Origin: Rhodospirillaceae bacterium | GTDB lineage: Bacteria; Pseudomonadota; Alphaproteobacteria; Dongiales; Dongiaceae | DNA length: 64,000 bases | NCBI GenBank assembly: GCA_016712715.1 | Contig: JADJQM010000001.1 | Span: 1,197,001 to 1,261,000 of the forward strand | Direction: 5' to 3' | Program-made: the position numbers and the translations under genes | Notes under the pieces: model-generated | What the model was told of the DNA's origin: nothing | Seen by the model: only the letters and a program-made list of their open reading frames with translations | Databases searched by the model: none | Shown: positions 33,559 to 43,848 of the stretch, one piece after another | Layout of the letters: every line of letters begins with the position of its first letter | Numbering within the stretch: position 1 is the first letter of the stretch

Positions 33559-35505
33559 CTACGCCCGACGTATAGCTGCAAGAAATTCGTCTACTTGGTT
33601 TTTTAGCCGTTCAGATTGGTTAGCCAGTTCTGAAGACGCGCTCAAAAGCTGCTCTGCCGACCCACCGGTCTCTTGCGCTGCCTGCTGCACCGCGCCAATG
33701 GAACTACTAACTTCAGTAGTTCCTGTTGCCGCTTCTTGAACGTTGCGGGCAATTTCATTTGTTGCTGCCCCCTGCTCTTGTACAGCCGATGCAATGGCAG
33801 CGCTTATCTCATTTACTCGGTCAATCGTCCCGCTAATCTCTCGAATGGCACCAATAACCGTCTGCGTAATCTGTTGCATTGAGACAATCTGAGCACCTAT
33901 TTCCCCTGTTGCTCTTTGCGTCTGTGTAGCGAGGCTCTTCACTTCGCCGGCCACGACAGCAAATCCTTTGCCAGCTTCACCGGCACGGGCCGCCTCGATT
34001 GTCGCGTTAAGAGCCAATAGATTTGTCTGATTTGCGATATCAGAGATCATGGTGACGACATCGCCAATCTTGTTTGCAGCACCTGCAAGTTGATCAATGC
34101 GCTCGTTTGTCACCCGCGCCTGATCCGCCGCCGCTCTGGCGATTTGGGCACTTTCGGTGACCTGCCGAGAGATCTCTTGAACAGATGCTGTCAGCTCTTC
34201 CGCCGCACTGGCGACAGTCTGTACATTGGCACTGGCCTGCTCCGCAGCCGCTGCGACGGTAATAGCAAGTTGTTGACTTTGATCGGCCGTGGCGGTGAGT
34301 GTTTGAGCACTCGATTGCATCTCGGTTGCGCTTGATGCGACGATTTCTACGACCGCCTTGACGTTCTCCTCAAAGTTATCCGCCAATCTGACTTGCTGGG
34401 TGATAATGGCCCAACTAAGTAGCGGCCCCATGTAGTTACCTGATGCATCTCTGATCGCCGAGATCCGCAGGTCGATAGTCTCTGGCCCCAACTTTATTTT
34501 TGCGTTCCACGGAAGTCGTTTGGGGTCTCCAATAATCGATCTTTGGTGAGAAGGGTTCTTATGGAAAATGTCGATGTTCGTTCCGATAAGGTCTTCTACA
34601 CGCATAGGAAGATGCGATTGCAGCTGCGTTAGGGTTTCAAAGGACTTCTTGTTAGCGTAGGTAATTACAGCGGTCTTTGGGTCTGCAGTCATTATGTTGA
34701 TCGGCATCTCATTGACGATCTGCCCAAGGCGGAATGCGTCGCGCGCTTTTTCGCGAAGCCCTTCGAGACTTCGAGACATGACTCCCGTTTCGTCCTTTGC
34801 GTTCATACCCATGACTGGGGAGTCGAGATCACCCTGGATCATGGAGTTCATTCTTAACGTCAGGCTCTTCAGTGGTTTAATCACCTGCCGCAACACAACA
34901 AGCCAACTTGTCGCTGTTAGAGCTATCGCCAGCGCTACCATTGCAATGGCAAAATTACGGCCAAATGCGTATTCTGATTCCGCTTCCGCGTGCACGCTAC
35001 GAGAGTGTTCGATGATCACATTGGCAAGATTCACCACTTCTGCCGTGATAGGATCAATCGTGTTGTAAACTTCATTCTTTACGAAGTCGTCGAGCTTTGC
35101 CTGGTCTTTCCCTTGCAGCACAGTAATGAGCTTTTCTGTCGCTTTGTCCGCTAATAAACGTGCTGCTCTAATGCGATCAACAATAACCTGCTCTTCCGGA
35201 GGATGGGTTGCGCTCGTGTATTCATTTAAGCTAGAGGTCACACGATTGAACGCTTCCTGCACCTGCAGAAGGCTCACATCCCACGTCTGATTTCCATTCC
35301 TGGCCTTATGCGCTGCATCTACAATATAGACTGCATAATCATCGGAGATCGTCTTTAAGGTCACGATTTCCTCGACATACTCATTCACTAAAAGGTCAAT
35401 CTGGTCGTTGGCAGCGCTGAGCCTATACAAGCCCGTGCCGGCAATTGTGCAACCTACAAGACCCAATGCGCTCAACACTGAAAGCAACTTGGTACTGATG
35501 TTCAT
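33559..35505 (-). CDS. Methyl-accepting chemotaxis protein with internal PAS domain
   Basis: A 648-residue chemoreceptor. A first membrane helix (residues about 8-30) and a second (about 187-207) enclose a roughly 155-residue periplasmic four-helix-type sensor. HAMP follows (about 208-265), then a cytoplasmic PAS domain (about 268-375, INIMTADPKTAVITYANKKS). The signalling domain (about 390-640) contains the conserved hairpin DIANQTNLLALNATIEAARA followed by GEAGKGFAVVAGEVKSLA. The C-terminus has no NWETF-type CheR tether. The ATG is preceded by GAGGGC. It is the first gene of a minus-strand run leading to two small ORFs, heme oxygenase and the phytochrome kinase. Confidence 0.93.
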   Translation of the reverse strand: MNISTKLLSVLSALGLVGCTIAGTGLYRLSAANDQIDLLVNEYVEEIVTLKTISDDYAVYIVDAAHKARNGNQTWDVSLLQVQEAFNRVTSSLNEYTSATHPPEEQVIVDRIRAARLLADKATEKLITVLQGKDQAKLDDFVKNEVYNTIDPITAEVVNLANVIIEHSRSVHAEAESEYAFGRNFAIAMVALAIALTATSWLVVLRQVIKPLKSLTLRMNSMIQGDLDSPVMGMNAKDETGVMSRSLEGLREKARDAFRLGQIVNEMPINIMTADPKTAVITYANKKSFETLTQLQSHLPMRVEDLIGTNIDIFHKNPSHQRSIIGDPKRLPWNAKIKLGPETIDLRISAIRDASGNYMGPLLSWAIITQQVRLADNFEENVKAVVEIVASSATEMQSSAQTLTATADQSQQLAITVAAAAEQASANVQTVASAAEELTASVQEISRQVTESAQIARAAADQARVTNERIDQLAGAANKIGDVVTMISDIANQTNLLALNATIEAARAGEAGKGFAVVAGEVKSLATQTQRATGEIGAQIVSMQQITQTVIGAIREISGTIDRVNEISAAIASAVQEQGAATNEIARNVQEAATGTTEVSSSIGAVQQAAQETGGSAEQLLSASSELANQSERLKNQVDEFLAAIRRA

Positions 35506-35815
35506 AGCGCCCTCGTGAAGTCTGTGATCTATGAAAGACGAATATGTTGTAGAGCTGCTCTAAACAGACCAGACACCTACATTATTGTTTCGTGTCTACA
35601 TATATTTGTCCTAAATGGTTATCAATGTGTGAACTTGCTGCGCATATTTGTGCATAGGTGTCTTATAGGGTGCCGGGGTAGCCGGTCCCTGAGGTCGGCC
35701 CTGGCAGCATTTTCCTAATGATCAGCCACCAATTTCCGGCAGATCGGATGAATCAATCCGGCTTTGAGCCGCACTGCAACTACTGACCTTTCTGCCACGA
35801 AAGAAAGCGCAGTTG
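35506..35815. other. Intergenic gap upstream of the chemoreceptor gene
   Basis: This 310-bp AT-rich stretch between the chemoreceptor start and the GlxA-type regulator stop shows no convincing ORF or RNA. It should carry the promoter of the chemoreceptor-phytochrome run; no box stands out. Confidence 0.4.
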
Positions 35816-36853
35816 TCAGATTGGCCTTTTTTCGTCTGTTGGCCGATGGCCGAATTGGCGTCTATACCGTTGAGCGAAGTGAGATACTGAAACGAAGCCA
35901 CAGGCGACGGCTGTTTCCGTAATTGTAATCGTTGTGTACTGAAGAAGTTGTTGCGCTCTGATGAGCCGACACTGAAGAGAGTAGAGGTTAGGCGTAGTCC
36001 CAAGATGCTGCATGAATAGTCTTTGCAGTTGTCGGGCTCCGATGTTCAGTCTACGTGCAATCTCTTTGGTGGTCACTTTCTCGTCCGCGGCGTATCGGAA
36101 CGCCTGCATGGCATGCTTCAGTTTTTCGTTTCGTACTGATAATGACGAAGTTGGGTATCTTCGATAGCTCGACTGCATTCTGTATGGATGCCCCACGTTG
36201 AAGACTGTGGCGACTGATTGAGCAATGTCTTGGCCGCACTCTTGCGCAACAATCAACAGAGAAAGGTCAATAGACGCTTCCATTCCGATGCAGGTGACAA
36301 CATGCTCATCAAATGAAATAAGTTGGTCGGAAACGCGCTGAACACCAAAGAGTTCGCACCAAGCATGATAGTGCCGAAGATGCGTACTGATCTTGCCTTG
36401 TCGAGCAAGCCCACTTTCGGCGACAATTCTTGTCGCAGATCCAATTGCAATGACTCGCGCTCCAGTAGCTATCTTTTGTCGGAGTGCCGCAATCAGGAGA
36501 AACCATTCACCTCTTGGGACTGCATCTCCTGCTAACACAACAATGTTCGAGACATCTTCTAGCGCGCGCCTTCCTTCGGTCTCAATTGAGATGCCGTTAG
36601 ACGCCGTTACCTTCTCTGAATAGGAAGTCAAATGAATTTTGAATCTTGGTTCTTTTAGGAGTGAATTCGCCACGGACAATGTGTCTGTGATTACCCCTAG
36701 ATCAAACAGATCAAACCCCTCAATAAGCAGAATTCCAATCCCAGTGCCTTCCTCCGTCTTATATGTCTTTGCAAGAATGCGAGGCAGACGATTGGAACTC
36801 TGCGCTTCGTTCAACGATGATTGCTGACGCAAAGCAGTTGCTTTCCTGGTCAT
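35816..36853 (-). CDS. GlxA/GbdR-type AraC transcriptional regulator
   Basis: A 345-residue regulator. Residues about 38-200 are a DJ-1/PfpI-like class I amidotransferase fold (IGILLIEGFDLFDLGVITDT; VVLAGDAVPRGE), lacking an obvious nucleophile, as in GlxA-type proteins. Residues about 240-340 are an AraC-type double HTH (TTKEIARRLNIGARQLQRLF; ITETAVACGFVSVSHFAQRY). Related proteins such as GbdR and DgcR-type regulators respond to glycine betaine, dimethylglycine or carnitine. The start lies only 9 bp after the stop of the ABC ATPase gene, with AGGAG just upstream, so it may be the last gene of that operon. Its AT-richer codon use resembles the enolase-superfamily gene nearby. Confidence 0.85.
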   Translation of the reverse strand: MTRKATALRQQSSLNEAQSSNRLPRILAKTYKTEEGTGIGILLIEGFDLFDLGVITDTLSVANSLLKEPRFKIHLTSYSEKVTASNGISIETEGRRALEDVSNIVVLAGDAVPRGEWFLLIAALRQKIATGARVIAIGSATRIVAESGLARQGKISTHLRHYHAWCELFGVQRVSDQLISFDEHVVTCIGMEASIDLSLLIVAQECGQDIAQSVATVFNVGHPYRMQSSYRRYPTSSLSVRNEKLKHAMQAFRYAADEKVTTKEIARRLNIGARQLQRLFMQHLGTTPNLYSLQCRLIRAQQLLQYTTITITETAVACGFVSVSHFAQRYRRQFGHRPTDEKRPI

Positions 36854-36862
36854 ACTCCACTC

Positions 36863-38950
36863 CTAAAACACCACCTGCGTCGCCGTTGCCAGTTCCGCCA
36901 TCGGGATGTGGCAGGCGATGCGGTGACCGGCGGGGGAGACTTGTTCCGCGGGTGGCGTGTCGTCGCAGATGGAGCCCACCTTGCGCGGGCAGCGCGTCGC
37001 GAAGGGGCAGCCCTTGGGGCGGTTCTGCGGGCTGGGGATATTGCCTTCGAGGATGATGCGGCGTTGCTTGACGTCCGGATCCGCGATCGGCACCGCCGAC
37101 ATCAGCGCTTCCGTATAGGGGTGGTAGGGCGGCGCGAACACATCCGTGACCGAGCCATATTCCATCACCTTGCCGAGATACATGACCGCGACATGGTCGG
37201 CGAGATAGCGCACGACCGAGAGATCATGGGAGATGAAGAGCAAGGTCGAGCCGCGCTTCTTCTGGATATCGACCAGCAGGTTGATGATGGCGGCCTGCAC
37301 GGAGACGTCGAGAGCCGAGACCGGCTCGTCCGCCAGGATCAATTCCGGCTCGCCGGCGAGCGCCCGGGCGATGGCGACGCGCTGTTTCTGGCCGCCGGAC
37401 AATTGGCGCGACTTGCGGCTGGCGAATTCCAGCGGCAGGTTGACGGTCTTCAACAATTCGTCGACCTGGCCGCGCGCTTCCTTGCCGCTGATGCGCTTCA
37501 GCTTGAGATCGCCCGTTCCATGACATAGCCGATGGTATGGCTGGGATTGAGCGTGCTTTCCGGATTCTGGAACACCATCTGGATCGAGCGCTTGGTATCG
37601 CTATCGCGGTCCTCGACCGCGGTATTGCTGTCCTTGTCGGCGAGGATCACCTTGCCGCCGGTCGCGAGTTCGATGCCGGTGAGGACCTTGGCGAGGGTCG
37701 ACTTGCCGCAGCCGGATTCGCCGACGATTGCCAGGGTTTCCGATTTCCGGGCAGCCAACGTGATGTCGTCGACGGCATGGACATCATACCCGGTCGAGCC
37801 GAACATGCCGATCGCCTGATGATAGGTCTTCTTGACGTGGTCGAGGCTGAGGATCGCCGGCTGCGACGTGAACTCGTTGGCGGCCGCATCGGCCGTGCCG
37901 GCGCCCGGACGTGCATGCTTGGGCAATTCGGCCATCCGCACGCATTTCACCCGGTGCTGGCCGCTGGCCCCGTAGGTCGAGGTGGGAATGGCCCCCGCGG
38001 TGCAACGCGGACCATCGGCATCCGGACAACGGGGGGCAAAGATGCAGCCCGGCGGCCGGTTGAGGATCGGCGGGACCTGGCCCGGAATGGCGCTCAAGGG
38101 CCGCGAGCGCTTGTCGGCGTTGAGCGTCGGGATGCAATTGAGGAGACCGCGTGTATAGGGATGGCGCGGATCGCGAAACACCTCGCCGATGGGACCCTCT
38201 TCGACCAGCTCGCCCGCATACATGACGCCGATGCGGTCGCAGATGCGCACGACGGTGCCGAGATTGTGGCTGATGAAGACGATCGAGCTGTTGCGCGTAC
38301 GGCGCAACTGCGCGACGAGGTCGAGCACAGCGGCTTCGACCGTCACGTCGAGACCGGTGGTCGGCTCGTCCATCACCAGCAGCGACGGCTCCGACATCAG
38401 CGCCATGGCGATCACCACGCGCTGCTGCTGGCCGCCGGACAATTGATGCGGATAGCGCGTCATGATGCGCGCCGGGTCCGGCAGATTGACTTCCCTCCAG
38501 CATCTGCAAGGCGCGCTTATACGCCTGATCCTCGCTGATATTGGAATGGATGAGGGGCACTTCCATCAGCTGCTTGCCGATCGGGATGACCGGGTTGAGG
38601 CTGCTCATCGGGTCCTGATAGACCATGGCCATGCGGCCACCGCGCAGCTTGCGCAACTCCTCGTCGGACATCCTGGTCATGTCCTGGCCTTCGAACAGGA
38701 TCTGACCGCCGGTGACGCGGCCGGCACCACCCAGATACTTCATGATGGCAAAGGCCACCGTCGACTTGCCGCAGCCGGATTCGCCCACCAGACCCAGGGC
38801 TTCGCCTTCATAGAGCGTCAGGCTGATATTGGGCACGACTTTGGGCTCGCCGGCGCGGACGAAGTAGGAGATCGAGACATTGCGCAATTCCAGGATCGGT
38901 TTGCGCGTCTCGGTCCTGGCTTCGATCGTCGCGGCGGCGCTGGTGCTCAT
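36863..38950 (-). pseudogene. Dipeptide/oligopeptide-type ABC transporter, fused double ATP-binding protein, two frameshifts
   Basis: Three overlapping frames together give one roughly 695-residue protein with two ABC domains, as in GsiA-type fusions. First domain: Walker A LVGESGCGKSTVAFAIM, then signature QLSGGQQQRVVIAMAL and Walker B LLVMDEPTTGLD. Second domain: GESGCGKSTLAKVLTG, QLSGGQKQRVAIARAL and LILADEPVSALD. Each ends with the cysteine-containing oligopeptide-ATPase tail (GCIFAPRCPDADGPRC; GCPFATRCPRKVGSIC). The frame breaks at about 38493-38495 (one extra base in a short run) and near 37503-37512 (one base missing). Everything else is conserved, so either the sequence has errors or the decay is very recent. 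It powers the permeases encoded upstream. Confidence 0.8.
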
Positions 38951-38971
38951 CGGTGCGCGTCCTTCATTCAC

Positions 38972-39817
38972 TTAGTCGCGGATGCTGATCTCGCGCATGC
39001 CATCGGCCAGCAGGCTTCGGCCGACCACGAGCGATGAAATGGCGGCGGCGGGAAACAGCGACATGTGCGGATAGATGCTCATCATCGCATAGGTCTCTGA
39101 CCATGCCGCCCCAATCAGGATCGGGCGGCGGCAACCCCAGGCCGAGAAAGCCGAGGACGCCGATGGCGATGGTGGTGTAGCCGATGCGGAGGCACGCATC
39201 GACGATGAGCGGCCCGCGGGCGTTGGGCAGGATTTCCACCAGCATGATGTAGAGCGCCGATTCACCGCGCATCTTGGCGGCCGCCACATATTCGCGTTCG
39301 CGCAGTTCCAGGGTCATGCCGCGCACGATGCGGGTGATCTGCGGCGATGAAATGACGATGACGGCGATGACGATGTTGATGGCCGAGGGACCCAGCTTCA
39401 TGATGACGATGATGTAAAGCACGATCGCCGGGAAGGAGAGCACGATGTCTGAAATGCGGTTGATGAGATCGTCGACCCAGCCGCGATAGTAGCCGGCCAT
39501 CAGGCCCATCATGCAGCCGATCGCATAGGCACAGAGCACCGCGATCGGTGCCACCTGGAACACCGTGCGTGACCCCAGATGATCCGCGAGAGAATGTCGC
39601 GGCCGGAATTGTCCGTACCCAGCCAATGCGCGGCTGTGGGCGGCGACATCAGCGCTTCCATGTCGTTTGCATTGGGATCATAGGGCGAAATCAGCGGCGC
39701 GAAGATCGCGACGAAGACCCAGAACAGGACCAGGAACGCGCCGACCATGCCGACCGGCGATTCCTTCAGCAGTCGAATGCGGTTCCAGGTAAGGGCGATG
39801 ATACCGTCGTTAGACAT
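38972..39817 (-). pseudogene. ABC transporter permease, DppC-like, two frameshifts
   Basis: The 5' frame (MSNDGIIALTWNRIRLLKES ... GTDNSGRDILSRIIWG) carries the DppC N-terminal helix and the GTDxxGRDILSR motif. The reading moves to a second frame near 39573 (one base missing in a run of C), covering FQVAPIAVLCAYAIGCMMGL, the helices and the EAA loop (REREYVAAAKMRGES). It moves again near 39098 to a frame ending ISSLVVGRSLLADGMREISI. Joined, this is a normal roughly 280-residue permease. The neighbouring DppB-like gene is intact. Confidence 0.8.
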
Positions 39818-39828
39818 CTTGCCCTGCC

Positions 39829-40770
39829 TTAGCTGAAGCGAATGCGCGGGTTGAGCATCATGTAGCCGAGATCGCCGGCGATCTGCGTGCTGACCGAAAT
39901 CAGCACGGCAAACAAGGCCGCGGCTTCGACGACGGCAACGTCCTGGGCAAGGGCCGCTTCCAGCAGCATGCGGCCGAATCCGGGATAGGCGAACACCGCC
40001 TCGACCACCACGACGCCGGTGACCAGGTAATTGATCTGCAGCAGGATCACGGTGAAGGGCGCGATCATGGCATTGCGCAAGGCGTGCTTCAGGATGACGG
40101 CGCGGAAGTTCAAGCCCTTGAGGACGGCGGTGCGGATATAGGGCCTTGTCATCACCTCGACCATCGAGGCGCGGACCATGCGCACGACATAGCCGAGGTC
40201 ATAGAGCACCATCACCGCCACCGGCAGGATGAGCTGCTGCCAGAGCGACCATCCGGTCCCGGTTTCGAGGGGAGAGGTGCCGGGCAACCAGGCCAGCCAG
40301 ATCACGAAGATAGAGGCCAGGAACACGCCGGAGGCAAATTCGGGCACCGAGGTGGTCACGATGCTGGCCACTGAGATGGTCCGGTCGAGCGCGGATCCTT
40401 CACGCATGCCGGCAGCGATGCCCAGAATGATGGAGAGCGGCACGATCACGGCAAAGGCGGTGCCGGCCAGCAGCAGGGTGTTGCCGAGGCGGTCCCAGAT
40501 GATGGCGTTGACCTCGGTCTTGTACAGCGTCGAATAGCCGAGATCGCCGGTGAGCGTATTACCCAGCCATTCGCCATAGCGGACGATGACGGGCCGGTTG
40601 AGGCCCATCTCTTCGGTCAGGATGTCGACCTGGTTCTGGGTCGCAAAAGGCCCGAGGACCTTACGTGCGACCTGACCCGGCGTGAATTCGAACGCTGCGA
40701 AGACCAGCGCCGAGACCACCAACATCGTGAAGGCAAGCAAAGCTATACGCTTGGACAGAAATGCCAGCAT
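39829..40770 (-). CDS. ABC transporter permease, DppB-like
   Basis: A 313-residue inner-membrane permease with six predicted helices. The start MLAFLSKRIALLAFTMLVVS is standard for DppB; the longer frame from 40812 adds polar residues without support. Family motifs: FTPGQVARKVLGP, GLNRPVIVRYGEWLGNTLTG, LGYSTLYKTEV, the EAA loop around RTAVLKGLNFRAVILKHAL and VEAVFAYPGFGRMLLEAAL. It forms the channel with the DppC-like protein. This is the only gene of the transporter without a frameshift. Confidence 0.9.
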   Translation of the reverse strand: MLAFLSKRIALLAFTMLVVSALVFAAFEFTPGQVARKVLGPFATQNQVDILTEEMGLNRPVIVRYGEWLGNTLTGDLGYSTLYKTEVNAIIWDRLGNTLLLAGTAFAVIVPLSIILGIAAGMREGSALDRTISVASIVTTSVPEFASGVFLASIFVIWLAWLPGTSPLETGTGWSLWQQLILPVAVMVLYDLGYVVRMVRASMVEVMTRPYIRTAVLKGLNFRAVILKHALRNAMIAPFTVILLQINYLVTGVVVVEAVFAYPGFGRMLLEAALAQDVAVVEAAALFAVLISVSTQIAGDLGYMMLNPRIRFS

Positions 40771-40831
40771 TGTCCACCGCTCGGGGAAAGAAACGGGAGA
40801 TGTAAATTCCATCTCCCGCGTCGATTCAGTC

Positions 40832-42527
40832 TTACTTATCCCACCACATAGCTTCGCAGAAGTAATACTCGGTCGGGTGCGCCAGATAGCCCTTCAGCTG
40901 CTTGTCGAAGGGCTGGTAGCTCTGACGCCACAACGGCTGGACGATCGGGCCTTCTTCCTGCATCAGGTGCTCGATCTCCTTGATCACTTCCTTGCGCGCG
41001 GCGAGATCGACCAGGCCTTCGGCCTTGGTCAGCAGCTCGTCGAACTTCGCGTTCTTGAAGTTGCTCTCGTTCCATGGCACGCCGGTCCGGTAGGCGAGAC
41101 CCAGCACCGCTGATACCGAGCGGACGATGGGTCCACACGGTGAAGCCGAACGGCACCTTGGTCCAGACGTCCCAGAACTGGGCCGAGGGCAGAACGGTGA
41201 GCTTCACGCGGATGCCGGCTTCAGCCCATTGCTGGACCATCGCCTGGCAGGCCGTCGGCTCCCAATCGGGATCCTTCTTGGCGTGGAGTTCGACATCGAT
41301 ACCGTCCGGATAGCCGGCGTCGGCCAGCAGCTTCTTGGCGGCGTCGAGGTCGCGCGGCATCGGCATGTCGACGAATTCCGGATGGACCGGCGAGACATGG
41401 TGATGCTGGGCCGGGGTGCCGAGTTCGCCATAGGCGATCTTGGCAACGGCGGCGCAGTCGATGGCAAGACGCATGGCCTTGCGCACGCGGGGATCATCGA
41501 ACGGCTTCTCATCGCAGTGCATACGGGCAACCGCCGTCTGCGCCGTGTTGATCTTGTGCAGTTCGACATGCTCCAGCTTCTGGATGCTGGGATAGACCTT
41601 GATGTCGGCGTCATAGAGACCGTCGACCTGCTTCGAGGCCAAGGCCGCGAGCTTGGTCGCCGGATCGTCGCCAAGGTCGATGAAGTGCACTTCATCGAGA
41701 TAGGGACCTTCGCCCCAATAGTCCGCGCGCGCCTTCAGGACGACCTTCTTGCCGACTTCGATTTCGGCTGGTTCGAACGCGCCCGTACCGATGGCGCCGA
41801 CGCCCCACTTGCCTTCGTCCTTCGGATGCAGAATTAGGGCCGGGTAGTGGAACAGGTTTTCCGGCACAGCCAATGTCGAGACCTGGCCGTTGAGCTTGAT
41901 GGTGTGATCGTCGATCTTTTCGATCGCGTTTGCATCCCACAGCTCGGTGGTCATCTTCGGGTTGCCGGCTTCATCCTTCTGGCCGGTATCGACTTCCTTC
42001 AGCATGAAGCCCTGGAACAGGCCCAGCACCGACGAGCCCACATTGGGATCGAGCCAGCGCTTGATGTTCCAGATGATATGGTCGGCGTTGAGCATGTCGC
42101 CGTTCGACCACTTCACGTCCTTGCGGACGCGCAGCGTCCAGGACTTGAGGTCCGCACTCGGTTCCCAGCTTTCCAACAGGATGGGAACGGTGATGCCATC
42201 GCCCAAGGTGCGGGTCAGGTAGTCATTGGACTGACGCACGATGTTGGAATCATAGACCCACGAGAACGTCGCGGGATTGTCGACGGCCGGAACGCGCGCA
42301 CCAATGCGCAGGACACCGCCCTTTTTCGGGGTCTGCGCCTGGGCAGCACCGATCATGTCACCGCCGAGCACCTTGCCGGCGATGCCATAGGCAACGCCCG
42401 CTGACATGCCGAGCAGTGTCGCGGTGCGCAAGAAATCGCGGCGACCAATATGTCGCTGCTCCAGCGCTTCGACCAACCGGGGAATGTCCGGATGATTGCC
42501 GTCGCCTTTGCCAGATCGAAAAGTCAT
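40832..42527 (-). pseudogene. ABC transporter family-5 substrate-binding protein, one frameshift
   Basis: A roughly 565-residue periplasmic binding protein (SBP_bac_5). The N-terminus has a Tat-type signal, RRDFLRTATLLGMSAG, so export is probably folded. The domain shows TLRVRKDVKWSNGDMLNADH, the classic family-5 motif. Near 41105-41112 one extra base moves the frame: instead of ISVLGLAYRTGVPWNESNFK the first frame reads out of register, while the correct C-terminus (FDELLTKAEGLVDLAARKEV to MWWDK) ends at 40832. A GGGAGG ribosome site precedes the ATG. The ligand is unknown; the neighbouring demethylation genes suggest an N-methylated or betaine-like compound (inference). Confidence 0.85.
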
Positions 42528-42662
42528 TATAAACCTCCCACTTTTGTTGGTTAAAGATACGTCACCATTACAATCCTTATGCTTACTTAAACCACTTAAG
42601 GTGCGTTTCTGTTCAATCGTGGTACTATACCAACGGTGCTCATCTAACGAACGCTAGCAATC

Positions 42663-43829
42663 TCAACGCAAAGGTAGGCGTCGCAGTTTTCCTGGAGCCA
42701 TCGGATCAAAGAAATGATCTAAGGGACCGTGATCAACGAAATGTGCGTGCCAGTACTTTAGCGCATTGTGGTCTAGTGACACGCCCAAGCCTGGTCCAGT
42801 TGGCACAGACACCACGTTATTACTCTGTCGAAAGGGACCTCCTGCGATGACGTCTCCTGTTTGCCAACGGAACAGTGATTGACTAGGTTCAGATATCCAC
42901 TGCGTAGCAGCTGAAACATGAAGATATGCTGCAGTACAAATCCCTGCGTCACCCGAATAGCACCAAAAGCCAATACCCATTGCTTCACAAGCAGCTATAA
43001 ACCGTAACGCGCGAGAAATTCCTCCGAGAACGGCGAAGTTAGTTACAAAATAGTCTGGTACTCCTAGGGCAACTGCTCGTCGAATATCCGGCACATGTGA
43101 CGAAAAGGGAATGGCCGAATGCTGGCGCAGTGCTTTCATTTCTTCGAAGGTAGCGACAGGATCCTCGTAGTTTCGTACGTCAAACGGTTCGATCTCGCGT
43201 AGCACACGCCTCGCTGTTGTTAGTGACCACTGCATATTGGAGTCCAAGCGAAGAACTGCCTTCTCACCGAGAGCCTCACGCAGCATTCTCACAGTCCGAA
43301 TCTCAAGATTCGGATCGCCGAGGATGAGCTTTCCTGCGAATGCAGTGCTTCCGTGCTGATCTCGCATGCGCAGGCAGTAGTCAACGATGGCCTCAGCTGT
43401 CATTTCTCGATCTGGCCGGAAGCCAAAGTACTCAGTAAAGGAAATATCATCACGGACCTTTCCGCCGAGCAAAGCGTAGAGAGGTGCGTCCCACACCTTC
43501 CCTCGAATATCCCAAAGTGCAATTTCAATAGCGCCAAATGCCTTAACTACCCTAGAATCGTCAGTGTTCTGCACGATTTGCCAGGGTGGAACGCAAGTTT
43601 TTTCACAGCCAGCCATATCAAGTGGATCTGCGCCTCTCAGTACTTCGCCCATACCGTGGATAAGGTCGACTACATCGGTACTTGGCGCTTCACCAAGACC
43701 AATCAAACCGGAGTCAGTTTCTACTTCGACGATCGTCTTTGATGTGCCCGGGTAGAGGCCGCCTGTCCACCACATCGGAGCCTCTAGCGGGATGTTGACC
43801 GGAGTGGCGCGTATCGATCTAATCTTCAT
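42663..43829 (-). CDS. Enolase-superfamily dehydratase (glucarate-dehydratase-like)
   Basis: A 388-residue protein of the mandelate racemase/muconate-lactonizing superfamily. The N-terminal capping domain (residues 1-125) contains TDSGLIGLGEAPSTDVVD. The barrel shows AGKLILGDP (lysine region), LRLDSNMQWSLTTARR (metal ligands), FDVRNYEDPVATFEEM and PFSSHVPDIRRAVALGVPDY. The tail SVPTGPGLGVSLDHNALKYW matches glucarate dehydratases and relatives. It would dehydrate an acid sugar or a similar hydroxy acid; substrate unknown. The DNA is clearly AT-richer than the flanking dimethylglycine-dehydrogenase-like gene, which suggests separate origin. The ATG at 43827-43829 gives the family-typical MKIRSIRATPV start. 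Confidence 0.85.
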   Translation of the reverse strand: MKIRSIRATPVNIPLEAPMWWTGGLYPGTSKTIVEVETDSGLIGLGEAPSTDVVDLIHGMGEVLRGADPLDMAGCEKTCVPPWQIVQNTDDSRVVKAFGAIEIALWDIRGKVWDAPLYALLGGKVRDDISFTEYFGFRPDREMTAEAIVDYCLRMRDQHGSTAFAGKLILGDPNLEIRTVRMLREALGEKAVLRLDSNMQWSLTTARRVLREIEPFDVRNYEDPVATFEEMKALRQHSAIPFSSHVPDIRRAVALGVPDYFVTNFAVLGGISRALRFIAACEAMGIGFWCYSGDAGICTAAYLHVSAATQWISEPSQSLFRWQTGDVIAGGPFRQSNNVVSVPTGPGLGVSLDHNALKYWHAHFVDHGPLDHFFDPMAPGKLRRLPLR

Positions 43830-43848
43830 TGTTGAGCCTATTGGTTCT

